Positions 17,757-26,370 of a stretch of DNA of 64,000 bases are shown piece after piece. The notes beneath the pieces are model-generated. The model was not told the origin of the DNA and did no database searches. It saw nothing but the letters and a program-made list of their open reading frames with translations. Made by a program: the position numbers and the translations under genes. The first letter of the stretch is position 1. Each line of letters begins with the position of its first letter. This DNA is from Mesorhizobium sp. WSM3860 (GTDB lineage Bacteria > Pseudomonadota > Alphaproteobacteria > Rhizobiales > Rhizobiaceae): NCBI RefSeq assembly GCF_002294995.1, contig NZ_NSGF01000003.1:419243-483242 (forward strand). The letters run 5' to 3'.

Positions 17757-18463
17757 GCAGGGCCCAGCGCCGGGTTGGCGAGCGCCCCTTCGATGTGCTC
17801 GCCGTTCAGCGTCACGAGCTTGGCCTTGACCTCCGGCGCCACCATGCCGGCCGAGACGATCAGCTTGGCGCCGTCCTCGATCGTCATGTCGAGCAGAACG
17901 ATCTCGGATTTATGCACATACATCAGGAAGCCTGTGGTCGGGTTCGGCGTGCAGGGCATGAATACCGCGATCAGCGGATCGCCTTCCTGGTCGAGCTTCT
18001 GGTTGATCTCGGTTTCCTTCTCGCTGGCGACGAAGACCAGCGACCACACGCCTTTGCGCGGATATTCGACCAGCCCGACCTGGCGGAACATGTCGCCCTT
18101 GTTCGACAGCACCGTCTCGAAAATCTGCTTCAACGAGCGGTAGATGCCGCGCACCAGCGGCATGCGGCCAAGCAGCCGCTCGCCGAAATTGACGATGGCG
18201 CGGCCGACGATGTTGGCCGTCATGAAGCCGATGAACGTGATCAGCACGAGCGCCACGATCAGCCCGAAGCCGGGGACGGGAAACGGCAGGTAGGTGTCGG
18301 GATTGTAGCGGGCGGGAATGTAGGGCTTCACCCAGGAATCGACCCAGCCGATGAGCGACCAGGCGATATAGGCGGTGATCGCCAGCGGCGCGCAGACGAT
18401 GAAGCCCGTCAGGAAATAATTCCTGAGCCGGGTCATGCCAGAGGTCTTCAGGGCGTCGGACAT
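17708..18463 (-). CDS. DUF502 family membrane protein
   Basis: 251 residues. Two membrane helices are visible, about 16-38 (YFLTGFIVCAPLAITAYIAW) and 68-92 (GFGLIVALVLITFIGFMTANI). Then comes the DUF502 core with RMPLVRGIYRSLKQIFETV (about 98-117), FVASEKETEI and PTTGFLMYV. The family has no settled function in bacteria; plant relatives (COV) act in vascular patterning. The C-terminal 16 residues (rich in Ala, Pro, Ser, Arg) are encoded opposite the recG stop region and look like an unconserved extension created by the convergent overlap. Confidence 0.85.
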   Translation of the reverse strand: MSDALKTSGMTRLRNYFLTGFIVCAPLAITAYIAWSLIGWVDSWVKPYIPARYNPDTYLPFPVPGFGLIVALVLITFIGFMTANIVGRAIVNFGERLLGRMPLVRGIYRSLKQIFETVLSNKGDMFRQVGLVEYPRKGVWSLVFVASEKETEINQKLDQEGDPLIAVFMPCTPNPTTGFLMYVHKSEIVLLDMTIEDGAKLIVSAGMVAPEVKAKLVTLNGEHIEGALANPALGPAQPARSSRTASSRPNR

Positions 18464-18602
18464 AGGATCACCGCGGCGCAGATTGCAGCGTCGAGACTAG
18501 TGAACCGCGAGCCGATTTGGAATTGCAAAGTTTTTAAAGGAACTCTTTATGAGACGCGCTCGCTGACATTGCTCGCTCTTCGTTATCGTCTTCGTACCGC
18601 GC

Positions 18603-19040
18603 TCAGCTGAGTTCTTGGGCGAGTCCGATGAGGAGCCCTTCAGGCCCGCGGATGTAGCAGAGCCTATATGCGTCTTTATACTGGACCACTTCGTCCACGA
18701 GCTGCGCGCCGCGTCTGCGGAGCCTTTCAAGCGTCTCGTCGATGTCGTCCACGGCGAACATCACTCGCAGGTAGCCGAAGGCGTTCACCGGGGCGTTGCG
18801 GTGGTCCGCGATGACAGGCGGCCGGAGGAAGCAGGTGAGCTCGAGCCGTCCATGGCCGTCCGGCGTGCGCATCATGGCAACCTCGACGCACTGATCGCGC
18901 AGTCCAGTGACACGTCCGGCCCATTCTCCTTCGATCGTGGCACGCCCTTCGAGCTCGAGGCCGAGCTCGCGAAAGAAATCAACCGTCGCTTCGAGGTCAT
19001 CGACGACGATCCCCACGTTGTCCATCCGTTTGAGCGCCAT
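18603..19040 (-). CDS. VOC (glyoxalase/dioxygenase-fold) protein
   Basis: 145 residues, start ATG 19040 (MALKRMDNVGIVVDDLEATVDFF). Two beta-alpha-beta-beta-beta repeats are apparent: residues 1-70 and 80-140, the latter with VMFAVDDIDETLERLRRRGA and YIRGPEGLLIGLAQEL. The opening NVGIVVDDLEA and closing GPEGLLIGLAQ are typical of glyoxalase-like members that bind a metal between repeats. Enzymatic role, if any, is unknown. It lies 55 bases after the glmS stop on the same strand and could be read through from glmS. The 139 bases between it and the DUF502 start hold no gene. Confidence 0.85.
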   Translation of the reverse strand: MALKRMDNVGIVVDDLEATVDFFRELGLELEGRATIEGEWAGRVTGLRDQCVEVAMMRTPDGHGRLELTCFLRPPVIADHRNAPVNAFGYLRVMFAVDDIDETLERLRRRGAQLVDEVVQYKDAYRLCYIRGPEGLLIGLAQELS

Positions 19041-19095
19041 CTATCCAATCCACAAGGTTTCGTCTGGACGGCTGCGGGGAGCGGCCGATGCGCAG

Positions 19096-20919
19096 CTATT
19101 CCACCGTCACCGATTTCGCGAGATTGCGCGGCTGGTCGACATCGGTGCCCATGAACACCGCGGTGAAATAGGCGAGCATCTGTACCGGCAGCGCGTAGAT
19201 GATCGGCGCGATGATCTCAGGCACTTCGGGCAGGATGATGGTCTCCATTGTCTTGATGCCCGCCTGGGCCGCGCCTTTGGCATCGGTGATCAGGATGATC
19301 TTGCCGCCGCGCGCCGCGACTTCCTGCATGTTCGAAACCGTTTTTTCGAAGATGCGGTCATGCGGCGCGATCACGATAACCGGCATGTTCTCGTCGATCA
19401 GCGCGATCGGTCCGTGCTTCAGCTCGCCGCCGGCATAGCCTTCGGCGTGGATGTAGGAGATTTCCTTGAGCTTGAGTGCCCCTTCCATGGCTAAAGGAAA
19501 ATTGGTGTCGCGGCCGAGATAGAGCACGTCCTTGTAGCGCGAAAGCTCGCGGGAGATGCGTTCGATCTGCTCGTCGAGCTTCAGCACCTGGGTGGCAAAG
19601 CGCGGCGCCTCGGAAAGCTCGCGCACCAGCCGCTTCTCCTCATCGCGCGAGATCGCACCGCGCGCCACGCCGGCCCGCACTGCGAGCGAGGCCAGCACCG
19701 AGAGCTGGCAGGTGAAGGCCTTGGTCGAGGCGACGCCGATCTCCGGCCCGGCAAGCGTCGGCAGCACGACATCGGATTCGCGCGCCATGGTCGATTCGCG
19801 CACATTGACGACCGCGCCGATCTTCATGCCGGCCTGGCGGCAGTAGCGCAGGGAAGCCAGCGTGTCGGCGGTCTCGCCCGACTGGGAGATGAAGAAGGCC
19901 GCGTCGTTGGCCGACAACGGCATCTCGCGGTAACGGAATTCGGAGGCGACATCGATGTCGACCGGCAGTCGCGCATAGCGCTCGAACCAATATTTGCTGA
20001 TTAGCCCGGCCAGATAGGCGGTGCCGCAGGCCGAGAGCGCCAACCGGCCGATCCTGGCGAAGTCGAAGGGCAGCTCGAGCGGCCTCGACACGCCGGAGAC
20101 GAAATCGACATAGTGCGCCAGGGTGTGCGAGATCACCTCCGGCTGCTCATGGATTTCCTTTTCCATGAAATGGCGGCGGTTGCCCTTGTCGACCATGAAG
20201 CTGGTCGACAGCGACTGCTGGCGCTTGCGGTCGACCTTGTTGCCGTCGGTGTCATAGATGGTGACGCTGTTGCGACGCACTTCCGCCCAGTCGCCATCTT
20301 CCAGATAGGTGACTGCGTTGGTGAAAGGCGCCAGCGCGATCGCGTCCGAGCCCAAAAACATCTCGCCGTCGCCATGGCCTACGGCAAGCGGCGGGCCGTT
20401 GCGGGCGCCGACGATCAGATCCTCGTCGCCCTTGAACATGATCGCCAGCGCAAACGCGCCCGAGAGCCGCTTCAGCGCCTGGTGCGCTGCCTGGACCGGC
20501 TTCAGCCCTTTGGCGAGCTCCCGCGCCACCAGATGCGCGACCACCTCGGTGTCCGTCTGCGAGGCGAACTTGTAACCATCGCGGGAGAGCTCGTCGCGCA
20601 ACTCGGCGAAGTTCTCGATGATGCCGTTATGGACGATCGCGACGCCTTCCGAAAAATGCGGATGCGCATTGGTCTCGTTCGGCACGCCATGCGTCGCCCA
20701 GCGGGTGTGGCCGATGCCGATCGTGCCCTCCAGCGGGTCTTCCTTGAGCCGGCGTTCCAGATTGATCAGCTTGCCTTCGGCGCGACGGCGGCCGAGCGTG
20801 CCATTCTCGATAGTGGCGACGCCGGCCGAGTCATAGCCGCGATATTCGAGCCGCTTCAGCGCATCGACGATCAGCGGCGCGACCTGTGAATGGCCGACAA
20901 TTCCAACGATACCGCACAT
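19096..20919 (-). CDS. glmS: Glutamine-fructose-6-phosphate aminotransferase (isomerizing)
   Basis: Makes glucosamine 6-phosphate from fructose 6-phosphate and glutamine, the entry to peptidoglycan, LPS and (in rhizobia) Nod-factor amino sugars. 607 residues: the class II glutaminase domain begins MCGIVGIVGHS with catalytic Cys2, has GHTRWATHG and HNGIIEN, and two SIS sugar-isomerase domains follow (SACGTAYLAGLISKYW; SQSGETADTLASLRYC). The chain ends in the family-typical LAKSVTVE. It follows glmU on the same strand after a 222-base gap, so the two hexosamine steps are adjacent but may have separate promoters. No glmS ribozyme is seen, as expected outside Gram-positives. Confidence 0.97.
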   Translation of the reverse strand: MCGIVGIVGHSQVAPLIVDALKRLEYRGYDSAGVATIENGTLGRRRAEGKLINLERRLKEDPLEGTIGIGHTRWATHGVPNETNAHPHFSEGVAIVHNGIIENFAELRDELSRDGYKFASQTDTEVVAHLVARELAKGLKPVQAAHQALKRLSGAFALAIMFKGDEDLIVGARNGPPLAVGHGDGEMFLGSDAIALAPFTNAVTYLEDGDWAEVRRNSVTIYDTDGNKVDRKRQQSLSTSFMVDKGNRRHFMEKEIHEQPEVISHTLAHYVDFVSGVSRPLELPFDFARIGRLALSACGTAYLAGLISKYWFERYARLPVDIDVASEFRYREMPLSANDAAFFISQSGETADTLASLRYCRQAGMKIGAVVNVRESTMARESDVVLPTLAGPEIGVASTKAFTCQLSVLASLAVRAGVARGAISRDEEKRLVRELSEAPRFATQVLKLDEQIERISRELSRYKDVLYLGRDTNFPLAMEGALKLKEISYIHAEGYAGGELKHGPIALIDENMPVIVIAPHDRIFEKTVSNMQEVAARGGKIILITDAKGAAQAGIKTMETIILPEVPEIIAPIIYALPVQMLAYFTAVFMGTDVDQPRNLAKSVTVE

Positions 20920-21141
20920 GCGCTGCCCCCGATTCCCTGCGGAAACCCAGCGCTATCTACGGATTGCCGGCCTGCCGCGAAAGTCACTTTGCGTTTCGTT
21001 CCGCATCAGCGGGAACTGTTCTTGCACCGATGCACCATGCAGACTGCCCTTGCAATCGGGTTACTGCGTTCGTTCAGCTTTTCGCGGGTTTACCGCTCGG
21101 GTTTCCCACATGGCAAGAACTAGTTGCGATGCGTCGATTGA

Positions 21142-22509
21142 CTACTCGGCCGCCTTCTTCTTGGCCGCGGCCGCCGACGCGAAGCGCTCGCGCAATTCCT
21201 TGCCTTTTCCGGGCAGCGTCTTCTGGCGGGCGCGGCCGAAGGCCAGCGCATCGTCGGGCACGCTTTCGGTGATCACGCTGCCCGAGGCGATGTAGCCGCC
21301 CTTGCCGATCGCGACCGGCGCCACCAGCGCAGAGTTCGAGCCGACGAAGGCGCCCTCGCCGATGTCGGTGAAGAATTTCGAAAAGCCGTCATAATTGCAG
21401 GTGATGGTGCCCGCACCGATATTGGCCCCGGCACCGACCCGCGCGTCGCCGATATAGGTCAGGTGGTTGACCTTGGCGCCTTCCTCGATCGTCGCCTGCT
21501 TGATCTCGCAGAAATTGCCGACCTTGGCCTTTTGCCTCAGATCAGCGCCCGGGCGCAGCCGCGCGAACGGCCCGACATCGCAATTGGAAGCGACGGTGGC
21601 GCCTTCGATATGGCTGAAGGCGTGGATTTTCGCGCCTGACGCGATCTTGACGCCCGGGCCGAACCAGACATTCGGCTCGACAATCGTATCGGCGCCGATC
21701 TCGGTGTCATGCGAGAAATAGACGGTTTCGGGCGCGATCAGCGTCACGCCCGCAAGCATCGCCTCGCGTCGCCGGCGCGCCTGCCAGATAGATTCCGCCT
21801 CTGCGAGCTCGGCCCGGTTGTTGATACCGAGCGCGCTTTCGAAACTCGCCCCCGTGGCCACCACATCGAGGCCCTCCGCTCCGGCGATCTCGACGATGTC
21901 GGTGAGATAGAACTCGCCCTTGGCATTGTTGTTGCCGACCTGGTCGAGCAGTCGAAGCGCATGCTTGCCCGCCACCGCCATCATCCCGGCATTGCAGAAG
22001 CCGATCTCTTTTTCCGCCTCGGAGCAGTCCTTCTCCTCGCGGATGGCGACGAGATGCCCGCCCTTTTCGATCAGCCGGCCGTAGCCTGTCGGATTGGGCG
22101 GGCGGAAGCCGATCACCGCAACGGCCGCCCCTTCCGCCAGCTTCTGCCGTGCGGCGGCCAGCGCTGCCGCATCGATCAGCGGGGTGTCGCCGAACATGAC
22201 GAGGATGTCGTCGTAGCCCTTCGATATCGCTTCGCGCGCGGCAAGCACCGCATGCGCCGTGCCGAGCCGCTTCTCCTGCACGAAGGTCTCGGCTTTCGGC
22301 GCGAATTTCTGCGCCGCCTCCCGCATCTTTTCGGCACCGTGGCCGATCACCAGCGCCAGACCCGTTGCCCCGGCCGCCTCAGCGGCTTTCACCACATGCG
22401 CCACCATCGGCAGGCCGGCGATGGCGTGCAGCACCTTGGGCATCGCGCTTTTCATGCGCGTGCCCTCGCCGGCGGCGAGGATGACGGACAGGCAGGATCT
22501 CTGGCTCAT
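21142..22509 (-). CDS. glmU: Bifunctional GlcN-1-P acetyltransferase / GlcNAc-1-P uridyltransferase
   Basis: Makes UDP-GlcNAc. 455 residues: the N-terminal pyrophosphorylase has [22 protein letters not shown] (about 7-28, here split by the phosphate-binding GxGTRM). The C-terminal left-handed beta helix carries imperfect hexapeptides ([38 protein letters not shown]), which form the acetyltransferase trimer. The order matches other GlmU proteins, and glmS downstream supplies its precursor. The C-terminal tail after about 430 is lysine-alanine rich and unconserved. The start ATG at 22509 gives [16 protein letters not shown]. Confidence 0.96.
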   Translation of the reverse strand: MSQRSCLSVILAAGEGTRMKSAMPKVLHAIAGLPMVAHVVKAAEAAGATGLALVIGHGAEKMREAAQKFAPKAETFVQEKRLGTAHAVLAAREAISKGYDDILVMFGDTPLIDAAALAAARQKLAEGAAVAVIGFRPPNPTGYGRLIEKGGHLVAIREEKDCSEAEKEIGFCNAGMMAVAGKHALRLLDQVGNNNAKGEFYLTDIVEIAGAEGLDVVATGASFESALGINNRAELAEAESIWQARRRREAMLAGVTLIAPETVYFSHDTEIGADTIVEPNVWFGPGVKIASGAKIHAFSHIEGATVASNCDVGPFARLRPGADLRQKAKVGNFCEIKQATIEEGAKVNHLTYIGDARVGAGANIGAGTITCNYDGFSKFFTDIGEGAFVGSNSALVAPVAIGKGGYIASGSVITESVPDDALAFGRARQKTLPGKGKELRERFASAAAAKKKAAE

Positions 22510-22575
22510 AGGGCAACCGTATGAAAGGATTCAAAATCATCGCATGCTAGCAGCGGCGTGATGCTGCACCAATGC

Positions 22576-22648
22576 GGTTAAATTCCGGTGAGATGGTGGA
22601 GCAGATGGACTCTTGATCAGCAGATCCGCGGTTCGATCCTGTGCACCA
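22576..22648 (+). pseudogene. tRNA-like relic (resembles tRNA-Lys, CTT anticodon)
   Basis: The stretch GGTGGAGCAG (D-arm-like, 22595-22604), GACTCTTGATC (anticodon-loop-like, CTT) and GGTTCGATCC (T-loop-like, 22630-22639) ends in CACCA at 22648. The order and spacing follow a lysine tRNA. The acceptor stem does not fit: only one base separates the T-stem from ACCA, and no pairing 5' strand is present. TGCACCA also occurs at 22565-22571, just upstream. I read it as a decayed or recombined tRNA fragment, not a working tRNA; chance similarity is possible. It lies between glmU and ccdA. Confidence 0.35.
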
Positions 22649-22657
22649 AGTGGCAAA

Positions 22658-23404
22658 TTACCCGAGCCGCCCGAGCGCCGGGAAAGTTTCCAGCAGCCAG
22701 TAGGATGCGCTCTGCACGCCACCGGTGAGAAAAAACACGCCGGCGACGACGAGCAGCGCGCCGATCGCTTTTTCCACACGGCCGAGATGGACGCGGAATT
22801 TGCCGAGGAAGCGCATGAAGGCGCCGGAGAACAGCGCCGCGATCAGGAAGGGGATGCCGAGCCCGAGCGAATAGGCGGCGAGCAGCAGCGCGCCCTCGCC
22901 CACCGTCTCGCGGCCGCCGGCTAAAGTCAGGATCGGCCCCAGCACCGGGCCGATGCAGGGCGTCCAGCCGAAGGCAAAGGCCAGCCCCATGACATAGGCG
23001 GCGATCATGCTGGCCGGCTTGCCCTGCGACTGGAAGCGCGCCTCGCGCGACAAAAGCGGGATGCGCAGGATGCCGAGGAAATTCAGGCCCATGATGATGA
23101 TCAGCGCGCCCGCCACCATCGCCAGCGGTTCCTGCCAGACGCGCAGCAACCGGCCGATCGTCGAGGCGCCGGCGCCAAGCGCGACGAAGACGGTCGAGAA
23201 ACCGAGCACGAAGGCAAGAGAGGCATAAAGCAGCGCGCCGCGTGCGCCTTCCCTTGCCGTAACGCCTCGATTGCCGCGGAAATCGTCGACCGAAACGCCG
23301 GCCATGTAGCAAAGATAGGGCGGCACCAGCGGCAGCACGCAAGGCGACAGGAACGAGATCGCCCCTGCCCCGACCGCGCTGACATAGCCGATGTCCAATG
23401 CCAT
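22658..23404 (-). CDS. ccdA: Cytochrome c biogenesis protein CcdA (thiol-disulfide membrane transporter)
   Basis: 248 residues from the ATG at 23404 (MALDIGYVSAVGAGAISFLSP); the open frame goes 40 codons further up but that part is not family-like. The two redox cysteines appear in SFLSPCVLPLVPPYL (first helix) and FGWTPCIGPVLGPIL (fourth helix), each in the Pro-Cys-x-x-Pro context of CcdA, with six hydrophobic helices in all. CcdA passes electrons from cytoplasmic thioredoxin to periplasmic thiol proteins that keep apocytochrome c haem sites reduced. Neighbouring cytochrome c maturation genes are not in the window. Confidence 0.92.
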   Translation of the reverse strand: MALDIGYVSAVGAGAISFLSPCVLPLVPPYLCYMAGVSVDDFRGNRGVTAREGARGALLYASLAFVLGFSTVFVALGAGASTIGRLLRVWQEPLAMVAGALIIIMGLNFLGILRIPLLSREARFQSQGKPASMIAAYVMGLAFAFGWTPCIGPVLGPILTLAGGRETVGEGALLLAAYSLGLGIPFLIAALFSGAFMRFLGKFRVHLGRVEKAIGALLVVAGVFFLTGGVQSASYWLLETFPALGRLG

Positions 23405-23526
23405 TTCACGATGCCCCGGTTTTGCTGGCGCCGATATAGCGATGCCGGCGCCTTCGTGCCAATCACCATTGTGTGGCGCGTGCGTCGCTAGCCGAGGAAG
23501 AACGGCGGGCCGCTGCGCGTTCATTG

Positions 23527-23555
23527 GACGGGCACGCGATTGCCGCGTGCCCGTC
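23527..23555. other. Perfect 12-bp hairpin between ccdA and topA
   Basis: GACGGGCACGCG (23527-23538) pairs perfectly with CGCGTGCCCGTC (23544-23555) around the loop ATTGC. No T-run follows on either strand, so it is not a standard terminator. It lies in the 392-base divergent gap between ccdA and topA, which otherwise holds only the palindrome at 23640-23658. Confidence 0.6.
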
Positions 23556-23639
23556 GGCCTACCGCCCGGGCCGACACTGTCGGCGACTCCCTTCGGTAAA
23601 AACCCGATCCGTCAGTTCGCCAAAAATGTGATCTCCGCC

Positions 23640-23658
23640 ATACACTCTAAGAGTGTAT
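23640..23658. promoter_or_regulatory. 19-bp perfect palindrome, candidate regulator-binding site
   Basis: ATACACTCT (23640-23648), one central base, then AGAGTGTAT (23650-23658): nine perfectly matched pairs. Length and symmetry fit a dimeric repressor or activator site. It is 139 bases upstream of topA and 236 upstream of ccdA, so either gene could be the target. The regulator is unknown and no copy is seen elsewhere in the window. Confidence 0.5.
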
Positions 23659-23796
23659 CGCTGTCGGCCAGTCCGCAAATTGGGCCCCGTCCCCTTGACC
23701 GATTGCAAAAGCACGGCCATGTGAGCGACGAAAAGAGTGGGATTTCGTCGTGCGCCGCGGAGCTCTTCCGCCGCCTCACAGCTGATAAGAGACCTC

Positions 23797-26364
23797 ATGG
23801 ACGTCGTCGTCGTCGAATCGCCGGCCAAGGCGAAGACAATCAACAAATATCTGGGCAAGAACTATAAGGTCTTGGCCTCGTTCGGCCATGTCCGCGATCT
23901 GCCAGCCAAGGACGGCTCGGTGCGCCCGGACGAGGACTTCGCCATGTCCTGGTCGGTGGACACCGCCTCCGGCAAGCGCCTCGCCGACATCGCCAAGGCG
24001 GTCAAGGACGCCGACGCCCTGATCCTCGCCACCGACCCGGATCGCGAGGGTGAGGCGATTTCCTGGCATGTGCTGGAAGTGCTGAGGCAGAAGCGCGCGC
24101 TGAAGGACAAGCCGGTCAGCCGCGTCGTCTTCAACGCCATCACCAAGGCCTCGGTGATGGAGGCCATGGCCAATCCGCGCCAGATCGATGCGCCGCTGGT
24201 GGACGCCTATCTCGCCCGCCGCGCGCTCGATTATCTCGTGGGCTTCACCCTCTCGCCGGTGCTGTGGCGCAAGCTGCCAGGCGCCCGTTCCGCCGGACGC
24301 GTACAGTCGGTGGCGCTGCGGCTGGTCTGCGACCGGGAATCCGAGATCGAGCGCTTCATCCGCGAGGAATACTGGCAGATCGCCGCCATCCTCAACACGC
24401 CGCGTAACCATAGTTTCGAGGCGCGGCTCACCGCCTATGCCGGCAAGAAACTGCAGAAGCTCGACATCGCCGACAAGGCCCAGGCCGACGACATCAAGGC
24501 TATGCTCGAAGGAGCGACCTTCAAGGCGCTGTCGGTCGAAGCCAAGCCCACCAAGCGCAATCCGGGTCCGCCCTTCACCACCTCGACGCTGCAGCAGGCC
24601 GCCTCCTCGCGGCTCGGCTTCTCGGCCAACCGCACCATGCAGGTGGCGCAGAAGCTCTATGAAGGCATGGACGTCGGCGGCGAGACCGCCGGCCTCATCA
24701 CCTATATGCGCACCGACGGCGTGCAGATGGCGCCGGAGGCGATCACCGCGGCGCGCGATGCCATCGCCAGCGAGTTTGGCGCGAAATATCTGCCCGAAAA
24801 CCCACGCTATTATTCGGTCAAGGCCAAGAACGCACAGGAAGCGCATGAGGCGATCCGCCCGACCGATTTCAAGCGCACGCCGGCTTCCGTTCGGCAATAT
24901 CTCGATGCCGACCAGGCGCGCCTCTATGAGCTGATCTGGAAGCGCGCGATCGCCAGCCAGATGCAGCCGGCCGAAATCGAGCGCACCACGGTTGAGATCG
25001 AGGCGGTCAACGACGGCCGCACCGCCGAGCTTCGCGCGGTCGGATCGGTCGTCCGCTTCGACGGCTTCATTGCCGCCTACACCGACCAGAAGGAGGAGGA
25101 CGCGGAGGATGAGGAAAGCCGCCGCCTGCCCGAGATCCGCGCCGGCGAACCGCTTGCCCGCGAGGCGATCAACGCCACCCAGCACACGACCGAGCCGCCG
25201 CCGCGCTATTCCGAGGCGTCGCTGATCAAGAAGCTGGAAGAGCTCGGCATCGGCAGACCGTCGACCTACACGGCGATCCTGAAGACGCTCGAGGACCGCG
25301 ACTACGTCGCCATCGACCGGCGCAAGTTGGTGCCGCAGGCCAAGGGCCGGCTGCTCTCGGCCTTTCTCGAAAGCTTCTTCGAGCGCTATGTCGAATATGA
25401 CTTCACCGCCTCGCTCGAGGAAAAGCTCGACGAGATCTCCGACGGCAAGCTCGCCTGGAAGGACGTGCTGCGCGATTTCTGGAAGGATTTTTCCGGCGCC
25501 GTTGACGACATCAAGGAGCTGCGCGTCTCAGACGTGCTCGATGCGCTCAACGACGAGTTGGCCCCGCTGGTTTTCCCGGCGCGGGAAGACGGCTCCAACC
25601 CGCGCATCTGCCCCAAATGCGGAACCGGCAATCTGTCGCTGAAGCTCGGCAAGTTCGGCGCCTTCGTCGGCTGCTCGAACTATCCGGAATGCTCCTATAC
25701 CCGCCAGCTTGGCGACGCCGCCAATCCCAACGGCGAGAACGGCAACGGCGAGGACGGCGTCAAGCTGCTCGGCAAGGATCCGTACACCGCCGAGGAGATC
25801 ACGCTCAGGAGCGGCCGCTTCGGCCCCTATATCCAGCGCGGCGAAGGCAAGGACGCCAAGCGATCGAGCCTGCCCAAGGGCTGGACCGCCGAGTCGATCG
25901 ACCATGAGAAGGCGCTGGCGCTGCTGGCATTGCCGCGCGATGTCGGTAAGCATCCGGAAACCGGCAAGATGATCTCGGCCGGTCTTGGGCGTTACGGGCC
26001 CTTCGTGCTGCACGACGGCACCTACGCCAATCTCGAAAGCATCGAGGACGTGTTCTCGATCGGCCTGAACCGCGCCGTATCGGTGATTGCCGAGAAGCAG
26101 CAGAAGGGCAAGGGCGGCCGCAACGGGAGCACCCCGGCTGCGTTGAAGGAACTGGGCGAGCATCCCGACGGCGGCGGCAAAATCGTCGTGCGCGACGGCC
26201 GCTACGGACCCTATGTCAATTACGGCAAGGTCAACGCGACGCTGCCGAAGGGCAAGGATCCACAATCCGTCACGATGGAAGAGGCAATTGCCCTGATTGC
26301 CGAGAAGGAAGCCAAGGGCGGAGGCGGCAAGAAGCCGTTCCGCAGGGCGGCAAAGAAAGGATAG
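23797..26364 (+). CDS. topA: DNA topoisomerase I
   Basis: Relaxes negative supercoils by transient single-strand cleavage. 855 residues from the ATG at 23797 (MDVVVVESPAKAKTINKYLG); 20 upstream in-frame codons lack family similarity. The Toprim domain shows ESPAKAKTI and ATDPDREGEAISWH, and the catalytic tyrosine lies in TYMRTDGVQM at about residue 303. One classical four-cysteine zinc finger, CPKCGTGNLSLKLGKF to CSNYPECSY, begins near residue 605. It is followed by several RFGPYIQRG / RYGPFVLHDG / RYGPYVNYG repeats, the cysteine-less C-terminal modules usual in alphaproteobacteria, and a basic tail. rnr starts 6 bases after the stop. Confidence 0.97.
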   Translation: MDVVVVESPAKAKTINKYLGKNYKVLASFGHVRDLPAKDGSVRPDEDFAMSWSVDTASGKRLADIAKAVKDADALILATDPDREGEAISWHVLEVLRQKRALKDKPVSRVVFNAITKASVMEAMANPRQIDAPLVDAYLARRALDYLVGFTLSPVLWRKLPGARSAGRVQSVALRLVCDRESEIERFIREEYWQIAAILNTPRNHSFEARLTAYAGKKLQKLDIADKAQADDIKAMLEGATFKALSVEAKPTKRNPGPPFTTSTLQQAASSRLGFSANRTMQVAQKLYEGMDVGGETAGLITYMRTDGVQMAPEAITAARDAIASEFGAKYLPENPRYYSVKAKNAQEAHEAIRPTDFKRTPASVRQYLDADQARLYELIWKRAIASQMQPAEIERTTVEIEAVNDGRTAELRAVGSVVRFDGFIAAYTDQKEEDAEDEESRRLPEIRAGEPLAREAINATQHTTEPPPRYSEASLIKKLEELGIGRPSTYTAILKTLEDRDYVAIDRRKLVPQAKGRLLSAFLESFFERYVEYDFTASLEEKLDEISDGKLAWKDVLRDFWKDFSGAVDDIKELRVSDVLDALNDELAPLVFPAREDGSNPRICPKCGTGNLSLKLGKFGAFVGCSNYPECSYTRQLGDAANPNGENGNGEDGVKLLGKDPYTAEEITLRSGRFGPYIQRGEGKDAKRSSLPKGWTAESIDHEKALALLALPRDVGKHPETGKMISAGLGRYGPFVLHDGTYANLESIEDVFSIGLNRAVSVIAEKQQKGKGGRNGSTPAALKELGEHPDGGGKIVVRDGRYGPYVNYGKVNATLPKGKDPQSVTMEEAIALIAEKEAKGGGGKKPFRRAAKKG

Positions 26365-26370
26365 CACGAC

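Noticed and set aside
16214..18610. 798-codon plus-strand frame through recG and DUF502
   Set aside because: Out of frame with recG, low-complexity Arg/Pro/Gly content, no domain; a shadow frame.
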